Translations under genes and position numbers: made by a program | Notes under the pieces: model-generated | What the model saw: the letters and a program-made list of their open reading frames with translations, nothing else | Databases searched by the model: none | What the model was told of the DNA's origin: nothing | In this document: piece after piece, positions 36,102 through 47,198 of the stretch | How the letters are laid out: every line of letters starts with the position of its first letter | Numbering within the stretch: position 1 is the stretch's first letter | NCBI RefSeq assembly: GCF_030867145.1 | Contig: NC_134454.1 | Location: 47,568,320-47,632,319, forward strand | Direction of reading: 5' to 3' | DNA: 64,000 nucleotides | Source: Opisthocomus hoazin | Lineage: Eukaryota; Chordata; Aves; Opisthocomiformes; Opisthocomidae

Positions 36102-38119
36102 AAAAATCTTTACTCTGGCATCAGTATTGCAAAATGCATAATGCATATAGATTTCTCCCTTGGTACATCATCCCCAATTGGATAAGATGTACATAATAAC
36201 TCCAAACTTGTGTTGATTTTTCTGTACCTTTCATGTACATACTGCCAAGTAGACAACTTGCCATAACGGAGCTTAGCGTCTGTTCTGAGTCATCAAAAAG
36301 CAACCTTTTTGAATACAAACAAAACTGTCCTCAAGTATGTTCACATGAACTTGGCTTTACTTGTATCATCACTGGTGGGTGTTTTATTATTATTATTATT
36401 ATCATATTCTGACAATGATGCAAAAGATGATTTTTGTGAGTGCCATCAAGAGAATTGTTGCAGCCATATCCCCCTGAGCTGTAATTTTCTGCAACCTGGA
36501 AAACAAAACAGGCTGATATTGCTCAGCACTTTGTCCTTCATGAAATAATATCACACAGTTGTGCTTGGGAGCTGATTATCCACTTGGTTCTTTTCTTCCT
36601 TTCTACATAGCTTTAGGATAATTTCCTGCCAGAGGTCCTGATTTTCTTTTTGATAAGTCATAAGCTGCTATCCTGACTGCACACTAAAATGAAATGCCTC
36701 TTTGCACTTGGGGCAAGAGCTGGGGATGTTCTCTCAGTCAAATTACAGTTTGAAAAATTACATCCTACCTTCTTAAATTCCAGCTGTACATTCAGCTGGA
36801 TACAGTACTTATCACTTTCCAGCTTAAAATGTAACAATGTGGGGTGCTTTTAAACAGCTGCTGCTCTCCACTCTCCCTCCCCTCCAGGTGGCTGCACTTC
36901 ACTGATGGGTAAAGTGATTTCTGTTTACAGAAAAAGCAGCTTTTATAGTTTGTAAATGGTTTTAGGATCCTTTGGGAGGAAAGGCATGGTGCAGGAATGT
37001 AAGCTATTCTGATTCTTGTTAAGAGAGGGGGACAAAACCCCATAGGAATTAGACCAAAACTAAACTGCTGTAAAAACCTCCAGGTGTGCAGTCTCTCAGA
37101 GAAGCAGCACTGGGCCCACAAAATGATCAGTTGTGGTTTTAATTGAAAGTTTTAAAGAAAAGAAAAAGGAAAAAGAAAGTTTAGCAGTGAATAGGCATGT
37201 GGGATGTTTTTTTTTGGGGGAGGAGGGGAGGGCTGGTTGATAAATAAAAGGTCCCACACTCAAACGTGTATACAAAAGTGAGAAACTTTTCTAAAGTGCT
37301 GAAGACATGACCAGAAACAGCTTCAGAGTCAGGAGCTGGTTTTCTGTTAGCTCACGTGGACTGCACTATGCCACGTTTTCTCTGTAGGACCAAGGAGGAA
37401 TCCATTAAACTGTAATCCACAGGGATTTGTTGCACTGAAGACGTTAATCAATGTCTGATTAACTATGCATGCAAACACAGACAGCCCCCACGGCTGCTGG
37501 CTTTGAGCTTTAAACTCAGCCCAGCACCACTGGTGAGCTTTAAATCCTGTCAGCAGCACTCTGAGGAGTCTTTCTGAGACACAGCCAAGACACAGGCAGT
37601 GCGTTGGGATCGTTACCAAGTGGCAACTAGACTCTCCTTTCAGTACAGAATGTTTTCTTCAATTAAAAAAAAAAAAGAAAAAGTCATCTGGGATTTGAAT
37701 AAACTTGTTAGATTTTGATCTGTGAGCTTACGTCATTTTTTCCATGCTTCCCTCAGAGAAACGGATTCCACAACTTAAATAAAAAAGTTCAATTTTCTTG
37801 AGAAAATATTGACATTGACAACATATCCCAGAGCCCTCCCATGCGCCCCGGCCCCCCCCCTCGGCTGACACAGCCTGGAGCCCCTTCCCGGGCGTCCTCA
37901 GGCCCATGGTGTCAATCACGTCCCCAGCAGGTTCGCGGCGAAGAGATGCTGAGTGGATCGGCCTTAGCAGGGAATCCTGCTGGTGGGGTCTGAAAAGGAT
38001 TCAGACTAGGGTTGTACGGCTAGCAGGGTACTTTCAAGACTGAATGCACACACACGTATTTTTCTTATACACTTGTCCTGGGCTGCTTGAAATACATTAG
38101 CACGCTGCTTCCTGATGGG
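36102..38119. other. No gene seen
   Basis: AT-rich, with a (TTA)n microsatellite of about six units near 36384-36402, an A/G-rich stretch at 37156-37180, a T9-G5 run with a G-rich tract near 37207-37232, an A12 run near 37665, and a C9 run near 37852. No exon or transposable element recognised. Confidence 0.5.
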
Positions 38120-38470
38120 ATCTGACTGAAGCTCGTGCAGGAATTCTCTGCGGTTGCTGCTCCTGGCTGCAGGTTACCAGCCCTGCAGCAGAGGCGGTGG
38201 GCTCGGTGATCTGCCCTCGTTCTCCAGCTATGAGCATTCATGGCAATGAGCTCATTAACCGGGTTTGCAGGGACACGGTGCGATGTGAAACGTGGTGGGT
38301 CGCACCACTCGCTGTCCTCCGCAGCAGGACCGGCAGCGGGCAGCTGAGACACAGGGCCATCATCTCAGCTGGGCCGTGTCCTGCCACTGCGAAATCAAGA
38401 GAGGGACCATGAGTCAGGACGCAGCGGGTATCTGCAGGAGAGAGCCTGGCCAAATGTTGGTCGCTGTTCG
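38120..38470. other. CpG-enriched islet
   Basis: By eye about 16 CpGs in 300 bp with raised GC, well above the flanks but weaker than the first island. Open frames on both strands are composition-driven and overlapping. It could be a minor or decayed CpG island, an exon-containing patch, or a GC-rich transposon relic. No splice pair is convincing. Confidence 0.35.
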
Positions 38471-39618
38471 GTGCTACAGTTCTCCTGAGCAACTCAAACC
38501 AGAGCTGCAAATGCAGAAAAGAGAACTGAGGAGATCAATCCCACCCCAATGACAAGTTTTTACATGTGTAACCTAGCTTTGAGGCAACACTTTGGCAGCT
38601 CAGTGCCATCCTGGAGTGGGAGAACCTGAAAGCAACCATTTGGTAGTCGTTTGGAGGGCAAGTGTGGCTAAGAATTTGGCACGTTTGCAGAGAGATGTGC
38701 ACTTGCATGGTTAGAAGAACAAATGCTGGTCATCTGGCTGTATGATGTATAGCAATGCTCATTAACCATACAAGATCAGGTTAAGCACGAAAAAAGAACT
38801 AATTGGCTGGATTATTAGACCTAGCCACAGCAAAGCCTGTAGCAGCCTGTGGACTTCTCTATTTTGTTACAGCTCACTGTGGCCGTCAGGGTCCCGTGCT
38901 AGCCAGGCATAGCTAGAGTACGCTCTGGTGTTGAGGCAACAATGACCCATCCTCAAAAAGTCCCTTGCCTCAGACAACGCAAGAAAGAAGGAGGTGAAAC
39001 CTTCACATCCATAGGGGACCTCCGCACCAGCCAAGTTCCCAGAAAAAGTCTTGAAAAGGGCTGCCACTATTTGAGCAGTGCCAGCAGTACCCTGACCTCA
39101 TGCTGGGCAGATGTTCTCAGGATTTGGTTTGAAGCAAACCCATTTAGGAAAAAGAAAATAAAAGGAAAAAATTAGCAAGTGTTAGTTTGAGCAAAATTTC
39201 TTCGTTGCTCACTGTCTTCATGTGAGTCAGAATTGTAACGGTGCTGTTCCTTATGTCCTCTACAGAGACTGGGTCTGATGCTATGAGGAACCACGACCAT
39301 GAGAGCCAAAGCTAACCAGGACCAGGAACTAAGCCTAGGTGGCATTATTTCAGAGGAGACTTGTTTTTCCTACAGATAATTTAGCTTTGGGTTGACAATT
39401 CACTGCTCCAAGCTGAACATGTTAGAGGGTGACAAATCAGAAGAGAATAATGAGAAATTTTACGCACTGAATCACTGGCTCTGAGATTCTGAAAGCTTTT
39501 TGTTGTTGTTTTTTTAAGAGGCACTTAATCACAAAATACACCTAGTTTTAGAGCAAGTAAAGACTTTGTGAATGTCCTCGTGCTGCAGCGGTACCACAGT
39601 GCTTGTCTCTGTGCCCAG
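38471..39618. other. No gene seen
   Basis: Mixed composition without a recognisable exon or repeat. It ends in a pyrimidine tract (TTGTCTCTGTGCCCAG, ending 39618) used in the next entry. Confidence 0.5.
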
Positions 39619-39848
39619 GCCATTACAGCCCAACCGGTTCAACGCTCAGAGCCCCTCGCAGCACCCTGGATTCGCTCTGGCACTTGGGACACGGGCTGTG
39701 CTGGGACAGGGACAGCGCAGGTCTGATTCCAAAAGCAGGTGGCAAAGGGCTGGGCCACAGGGTCTGTGCTGGTGCTGGTAGCCATATGCCCGCCGGCACG
39801 TGGCTCTGCCATGCTCTGCCCGAGACGCTCATACGTCAAACTGGGACG
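39619..39848 (+). other. Exon-like GC-rich unit
   Basis: CTTGTCTCTGTGCCCAG (AG at 39617-39618) is a good 3' splice site and ACG|GTGAGT (GT at 39849-39850) a near-consensus 5' splice site, 230 bp apart. The interval is GC-rich and keeps CpGs. One frame is open across it and beyond (39603-39917) but its product has no recognised domain and the opposite strand is also open, so a non-coding exon is the more cautious reading. Of the + strand exon-like units this has the best-balanced pair of splice sites. Confidence 0.3.
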
Positions 39849-42829
39849 GTGAGTACTTCCCTGCCACGCAGAAGCCTTGCAAGCCTAAGCGGACACATTT
39901 TTCAGAAGGAGCCATGAGGGTATTTGGAAAATCACTGCCAGTGTTAGGGAACGTCCTGTGCCTTTCCAGCCGGCGCGGGCTCACAGGAAGAAACCAGGGG
40001 GCTTGGCGTGGCGGCCGCATCCCCCTTCGTTATGGTGCTGTATAAACAACAAATAATAGTATCGGTAGGTTGGTTATAAATTAAGCAAACTATATTAAAA
40101 TTGATTTTGCATTGCGGGGAAAAAGTAAATTATGAGGTGTTACAGTTGCAAACATTTTGTTTTATACGCTGCTTCCAAGAAGAAAAATATTATGCCAAAT
40201 GAAAAAGAGGTGTCGGCCAATCGGACCTCCTGATGCCTGTCCCTTCCTCCAGTAGTAACAGTCCTGTCGTGCTGTTTTACAAGGCAGTAAGCCAGTCACC
40301 AAGTGGAGAAACTACCAAACTGAAGTTCTCCTGGTTTATGCCAGGGAGGGAACCAAATTACAGCCCTGTAAAACAGTGTGACAGTGCTATTATTGTGCTG
40401 GTGCTACAAACAGCTTCAAACAGAGTTTTTGAATAAATTTTTCAAAATATTCTCAGGACCCGGTCAAGTGAGAGAGTCTGTGATGCTGCGCAGTGTGAAG
40501 CAGAGCAGGAGACCTTGGAGCAACGTATGTCCGCTCAGGAAAGGTTCTGGTCCACGAGCCAGGAACTAGCACGATGCTGCACACGTTCCTCACGGTGGGC
40601 TGGACCAGCATCAGGCTGGGGCTTGCCAACTTTTCATGTGGGATTTTCAGCCCTTTCCCATCCTCTGGCACAACAGGAAACAGACATTTCATGAGAAAAA
40701 CTTACTTCAGTTTTATGAGGATGAACTAGGGTAACAAGATCAAGGACAGTTTAGCTAACTGTTCTTGAGCACTGCTGCAAAATATTCCACCTTGCCTTTT
40801 CTAGTCTGCCCAGGCCTCCCTACAATATTAATGCTGAAAAGAGACGTTTTCCTGAAGGACACTGAGATGCTAACATGATAGAAACATATATGAGCTCCCT
40901 AGCCCAGGGTTAAAGATCGTGGTTTAGTACAAACCTCAAGAGTGGTGTCTAAAACTAACTGGGCGGGGGAGCAGAGTAGTGCTGGCTCAGGAGTCTTCTA
41001 TTCAAAGCTCTCTTGGAGGAAAAATGAACTTTTAATGAGCAAATGTCTGCTTCCAGCAGAAAATTTTGAATTTCCATTAGAAATAGCAAAAATCTCCAAC
41101 CGATAAACCAAAATATCTGGGTCAACAGGGAGTATTCCCATTTTGAAAATGCTGTTGACAGCATGAGGACCGAGATGGGGCTGTCCCATAGTCCATGGGG
41201 CAGGAATCCCCAGTCTGTTTTGTCTCCCACGATGCACTATAGTGCTTCCTTTGTGTCTCCGCAAGAAAGCAGGCTGGGATGCAGAAGGGAAAACAAGGCT
41301 CACAGAGGAAGCCCGTGCTCAGGCAAGAAATCCTTGCTAGCACTGGCAGGTCAGTGGAAAACGCACAGTGTGAGCATGGCAGCTCCTCAGTTACTCCAGA
41401 AGCAACCTCCAAATGGCATCCAGGTGCGCCCTGAAACGCACCAGGCGCACACGCCACTCTGAAGCCTGGAGGCAGGGGACAGGGCAGGCTGGAGCTGTTG
41501 AGGTTGTAAGTTAGCACTAACTTATTTCCTTAACTTTTGAAAGACCTGGGTTGCAAAGGAACTAAAAAAATTATAAGTAAAAAATAAATTGCAATCCTTA
41601 TCTGTGGAATCTACACTTGCAGCCATGACTTGTGCTCTTGTAGGCAAGCAAAAACGGCTGGCAGAGGGGAAGGTAGATTTAGCTTGTCTAATATTCGTAA
41701 ATACACCAGAGAGGAAATCTTACTGCATTTAATTCTAGGCTCTACTTGTTTGTTGCCTCCAGTAAATTAAATTTCCACATAAAATTATCAATGGGCATAC
41801 GTGAGATTTTTTTAAATGACATAATTACATAAGGAATCTGGCAGAGCTTTCAAACAAAATAAACAATACACAAGGAATTCTATTCATTGCAATAGCTTGA
41901 ATGCATCCATGGATGATGGTAAGGAAAGCAAAGCTCTGATGCTTAGAATCTCAGCAATACTGCTCAAAATGAAGGTATAAATAAGGCCCACCATTGTCCT
42001 AAGAAGGGTAAGAATGAACTAAGAAGTGGGATTTTGTTCAAGGCCTCAGTGTAACTATATATTTTACATCTCTTTCAACACAACACTTTGTTTAAGCATG
42101 GGAATGCTCTAGCAGACTTACAACAATATTTCCATACTGTACATTTGTTGTAGTTACTCATTAAGTCAAATTGCTAGCACATGAAGTCATGTGGAAAAAA
42201 GAGGAATTTAAGACATAACATTTGCAGGATGCAAACATGAGAAGTGAGGACTTTTTCATCAACCTCTGGTTCACAGTCAAAGCAAAATTCCAACGACCAC
42301 TCAGAGGTGAGCTAAAGGGACGGAGATTACTATCCATTTGAAAATGATTTTACTTTCAATTTCTGAGCAAATTACGACTCTTACCAGGCTGGCTGCATCG
42401 TATGTACATGTTGCTACTCATATGAAAAGAAATGAAAGCAGGTTAGGAATCTAAGCTTTAGAAGCTTAAAAAAAAAAAAAAAAGAAATCAAAAGAAGCAC
42501 TGCTGCAACCAATCTTTTAATAGTTACCAAAGTACACTTATTCTCACTCTGACAATGATCCTTGTAGACACTCCATATTAAATTTTTCTGCAAAAAAATG
42601 TGAAGCACAGTGTAATGAAGCAAAGAGAAATAGCTGGGGTGTGAAGGAAACTTTGGTGATGTCTTCTCCTTTTGAGGCCGCATGTGTGCACGCCGCAGAG
42701 ATCACTTTCACCTTGATTCGCTCTTCAGTTACTCTACTTTCGCACTACATTTCTGTGCCAATTTCTGAATCTTAACGTTTCCTTAGTTCACCGCACAGAG
42801 TCACATTTCTCAGGTCAGCTCGACACAAA
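39849..42829. other. No gene seen
   Basis: Moderate GC to 40.03 kb, then AT-rich. Overlapping open frames on both strands at 40.95-41.5 kb have no domain. An A16 run lies at 42468-42483. No transposable element recognised. Confidence 0.5.
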
Positions 42830-43145
42830 GCTGTGAGTCGTTCAGCTCGGCATCCACCTTCTCCTTCGCTGTCTCCACGTCCCCGTGCTGCTGAGCCATC
42901 GTCCAAGCTGGGCAAGCGGGCGCTGCGGGAGGGAAGTCTGGATCCCAGGACGGACGGTTTGTCTGCCATGGGCACAGCACCTTCCCCGAGGGGAAGCTGG
43001 CCCCGCGCCAGCCAGAAACCTGCCCTCCACAAATACTATCGCTGAGCTGGGGAGCAAAAAAAACGAGCTTCTGCCAGCTGAAGAGGAAAGGAAGCGGCGG
43101 GGAGGGGGGAGTATCAGTGGGTTTGAGGAGGGGCAGGGGGAAAGG
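42830..43145. promoter_or_regulatory. Second CpG-enriched islet
   Basis: By eye about 18 CpGs in 280 bp with GC near 60 percent, enough to meet loose CpG-island criteria. It ends in a G-rich stretch with runs at 43099-43102, 43104-43109, 43119-43121, 43130-43133 and 43136-43140. It may be a small promoter or an orphan CpG island. The open frames on both strands (to about 150 codons) overlap each other and have no domain I recognise, so I do not call a coding gene. Confidence 0.4.
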
Positions 43146-44459
43146 AGAGCTACAGGAACTGTATGTTTATGTATGTATATACACAACCGTACATTTTGCA
43201 GAGGAAAGGAGACTCGTGTAACTGATGGAGTTAAAATATTGGCAGCATATCCCTGTTGGGGAACAACAGCTGTAGCAACACCAAGAGAAACGACAGCAGC
43301 CACCCTCCTGCCTAGCACCTGGGGTGGTCAGTAGTCAGACATTTCTCCTGTTCGCCTCATTACAGCGTGACCAAAATATGTAGCTGTAAAAAGGCCCTTT
43401 CCACTCCCTGGTGCATATTATTTGTTATGCGGTGCAGCAGAACAGGGAGGTAGCAACAGCTGCAGGAGCAAGAGCTAAGTGTGAGGGTGAAACAGAGCTT
43501 CTGTGAGGTGAGTCCCTGCTTCCAGCAATACTATTTTGTCCCAAAATGGAGAAATGTAGGAGTGAAAGAACTGTATATTGCAGGGGCAAACAGGGGTTAA
43601 GTATAGAAAGGAGGCCATTTTACTGAGAAGACAGTAGTTACAGAGAAACTGGGGACTCCCCACCACTCCCACACTCCTGCTGGGGTAGGACTGGAGCTAC
43701 TGAGGTCCCCGAGTCTCACCAACTCGAAAGCTCAGACAAGGCATGCAAAAAGAAACAAGAAATAAAGGAGCATGAAGGTCTGCGTGCCTTCCTCCAATCC
43801 AAGCAGCATCACACAAGTTGTTGCCTGCTTACTTTCGGCAGCTCGGGCGAGAGCAGGCAAGCACACCCCAGACCCACTGACGTTTTCAGAAGGTCTTCGG
43901 TGCAGGAAGGGTGGGTACCTTGGTGTCCTACCTTTCCCCGTTTCGCTACGCCTCTTCCTCTTCTCTCCCTATCCTGCCAAAATTCTTCTACTGTTTTAGC
44001 AAGAGTTTCACACTAAAAGGTCATAATGTATCTCAGAAGTTCAACCGCATTTTCCTTGCGAGGTGAAAAATGTGTGCTCCCTTCTTCCACTGCATTATCG
44101 GTGGATTTACTGACTGAGAACAGGGGAAAGGGATTATATGCTGATGGATGTGACAGGCTCAGGAGGCTCAGATTTTAGTCTTGTGTTTCTCCTTAGCCTA
44201 GCATTGTCAGCCTTAGCAAGCCTGGTTAGAGGTGCAGGTGTTGCTAGGGGTTTGTCTTTCTTCTCTCTGCTCATGTAGAGAAGGAGACTGGCTTACCTAA
44301 ACCGACCTGGCAAGTGTGTGTACTGCTGGGCACGCTTCCTTGTTGTTCACTTCTGAAACCGACTCTGCTCCGGGTAACCTCCGTAAGCCACCTCCCCACA
44401 CCACGCTGCAACTTCCCCACCTGTACAATGACTTCTTTGTGAAATGCCTCAATGTCTAC
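43146..44459. other. No gene seen
   Basis: Mixed composition. No recognisable exon, repeat or RNA gene. Confidence 0.5.
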
Positions 44460-44800
44460 TGTACCATGGCTAGGTATTTATAATATTACAGCTGATTTGT
44501 TTTCAAATGGAATGACTCCATTTTAGACAGCATTTCTTCAAAGCATTGATGTGTTTTTCTTTTTTATCCCTGGAATGTATAAGCACAGTGGATTGCAAAT
44601 TTAAAAAATCCCAAAGAGTAATTTTATTAGCTGCTGAAATACATTAGTGTTCCTGGGCTTTGAACTAGGCGTAACGATAATAGCCTTTCCTGAGAGTGGA
44701 ATTTCTGACAGATTTTTTTTCTGATGTTAAATTATCTTTGTATTGCTCTAGCTTTAGTGGTATATAAATAGCTCTTTCTTAGTCTGGCTTGATGTGAGAG
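44460..44800. promoter_or_regulatory. Candidate enhancer with TEAD and MEF2-like sites
   Basis: AT-rich block with two TEAD-type sites (TGGAATG, 44508-44514; TGGAATGT, 44571-44578) bracketed by two MEF2-like near-matches (TATTTATAA, 44475-44483; TATAAATAG, 44763-44771). No open frame spans it. The pairing recalls muscle-type enhancers, but single motifs of this AT-rich kind are frequent by chance. Confidence 0.25.
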
Positions 44801-47065
44801 GACAGCAAATATGGCTTGCTTTCTGGTCTGAGTTACTTATTGTACGGCAATGGTTAGCCACATGATAGCTGTTGTTGGGCAAGCTCAAGAAAGAATTCAG
44901 GCCTGTGATCTTTCCTGTCACTTAAGACACCCAATTTTTTATCGTGGCTGTTATACCTGGAAGGCCTGTAAGAAATCACAGACAGGCACAGGGAACTAGG
45001 GTTGGAGAAATCACTGGAAACTTTGCTGATGTTTCTTGGTTCTTCCAGTGCTCTATTGTGAAGCTTTCGTGGAGAGCACTCGCTGTCTGTGGGCACCCAG
45101 CCCCACTGCTACTGTACTGGCACTTAGGGAAAGCAAAGTGATAGTAACACAGGGCATTCATTCACGCACCTTGCTATGCTGAATATCAAGGCACTGAATA
45201 CCCGTTACTTCTGTTGACTTTGAAGCAAGCTCAGATGGCCTTGGCACACTGAAGAAGTAGGGCTTTTATTGTACAAGCTCCTTGCCCCATCGGAGATGAC
45301 ATACACCACCCTGGTTAAATGTCTGTGCAGTCTGGAAGGACGCTGCCTGCCTCCATGGGTACTCAATTTTCTGGGATTGCAACTCTTTTGCATGGCATTT
45401 TCACACAGGGGCTCACCCAAACGTCCATATTTAAAACTAAGATGTAATTCTCCTAGTGCTGGTGAGAGTGAGTTCTGAGTTGCATACACCACTGCCGAGA
45501 GCATAAAAGACTTTTTATTCCATGAGCACTGAAGCGCTCATTTAAAACTTTTTCCCTCCCGTTCACAAGGGGTAAGGAATTGTTCTTCTTAAGCTCAAAC
45601 AATCAATATTTGCAGACAGCAAACACCAAAGGTTCACAGACATTCAGAATTAAATTCAGCTGGAATCCGATCAAACAGCAAGAGAGGAAAATACCTTGGT
45701 TGGGTTCACAGATTTAATTCTTACAGAGATTATAAAGACTCAAACAGACAAATTCAGAATTAAGAAAAGTGTGCATCAGCATGTATGAGAAGATTAAATA
45801 ATGCTTCTTTAGATATGCATTCATCACTCCTGAGGGTACAAATCGCTCTTTCTCTAGACCCGTAAACACACATTACATACAGCAATTGCAGCTGAACAGT
45901 CAGTGGCCAAAGGAGAAAGCAGAAAAAAAGGGAGTAGAGAGGAATAATGACAGCCTGGATTTTTAAAAAAACAACACATTCATTACTACTTTTACATCGA
46001 TTTGAAGGGGTATGTAATCACCATTCCCAATATTGATCAAAACTAAGATCAACAGGAAGCTACACTAAAAAGTAAACTCTCTCAGACCACCTTATCTGGA
46101 AAGATTAAGAACTTTCTGGTGGTCAGCAGACCACGATTAACTAGTCATAGCTCTACAAATACTGATAATGTCTGTAGGATTTTATCACAGGCTTCCTGTG
46201 GTTTGAATTTCAGAAATTTAGAATTCTCCAGACCAGGAGCTCAGCATTGGTTTCATGAGCTACCTTCCCACGGCAGCCAGTGGGAAGAAAACTGCCCACT
46301 GAGACAAGACCGCAATACAGCTGGGAAGCCCAGTCTGCAACAACCTGGATGCTTTGGTCGCTACGTGGCCTGTCAGCTAGTCAAACAAAAAAACTGTACA
46401 GAAGTGAGAGGCAGAAATCTGTCACTTGCACAGTGAGCAATGTTGAGACACGTCAATAATGTCCTAGTCTGTGCGTCAGTGGCGGGGAGTAGCAAGGCTG
46501 GGTGCAAAATCAGGGAAGTCCTTACACATATGAAGAAACTTTAGCACCTGCTTGGTCCGAAGGAAGCTGAAGGAACCACTTGGGAGCTTAAAGTACACAT
46601 GAAAGCCCCCTATTAGCCATTGAGAGTGGAATTTCTAGGGTGAAACCCTACCACTGGGCCTTCATCTTACAGTAGCAAACACTGGAGGCTTACATTCCTG
46701 TTGATTTTCCCTTTTTTTTTTTTTTCTACAGTCATATACGGCTACTGACTCTTCAGCGTCACATTTTAAATCTTGATCATATTCATTTTAAGCTTACAGG
46801 ATGTAGTTCTTCAGCTGGAGATGTATTTTACATGCCCTTATTTTGCACTTAGCATTCGAAGGCAAGCTAGTACCAAGTCCTTTGAACTCTTCCTCTGAAT
46901 AAATGACAGTCAAAGTGCAAGTTCTGAATGGTCCCAAATCTGGAACAAGATCTCACTTCCGTGGCTGAACACCATCTGTGCATCAATCACGTGGTGAATA
47001 GGAAGGAGAAACATACACAAAAATTACCCTAAAAGCTCCATATTTCCTCATGTTCTCCAGCTTAC
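44801..47065. other. No gene seen
   Basis: Mostly AT-rich. A T14 run followed by CTACAG (46712-46731) forms an almost ideal 3' splice site, but the downstream frames close quickly and no matching donor is evident nearby. Confidence 0.5.
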
Positions 47066-47198
47066 CTGGCTGTGGCTCCAGCCTTCCCATGGTCCTGATT
47101 GAAGACTTTGTGCAAAGCCTGCTCCGAGGCCGATGGAAATTATTCTGCTGTTCTACCAGTAATTTAAGCTGGCTCTCAAAAGACTTCCCACATAAAGA
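47066..47198 (-). CDS. Putative coding exon, unknown protein
   Basis: On the minus strand TCTCTGTTCTTCCCAG is a good 3' splice site (AG at 47200-47199) and GCCAG|GTAAGC (GT at 47065-47064) a good 5' splice site, 133 bp apart. One frame is open through the unit and also well beyond it on both sides (46983-47318). The encoded segment includes GKSFESQLKLLVEQQNNFHR then PRSRLCTKSSIRTMGRLEPQ, hydrophilic and helix-prone, looking more like real protein than neighbouring open frames. I do not recognise a family, see no second exon, and cannot exclude chance. It is listed as a CDS only because of the frame and splice agreement. Confidence 0.25.

Noticed and set aside
42468-42483. A16 run as the tail of a processed pseudogene
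   Set aside because: No coding or RNA-derived sequence upstream. LINE-mediated retrocopies are rare in birds because CR1 does not use poly(A) tails.
42842-43334. Opposed open frames of 158 (minus) and 149 (plus) codons
   Set aside because: They sit on the second CpG islet and mirror each other, as expected from GC-rich, stop-poor sequence. No domain seen.
46712-46731. T14-CTACAG, an almost ideal 3' splice site
   Set aside because: Frames after it close quickly and no donor follows at a reasonable distance. A homopolymer run next to CAG is a common decoy.
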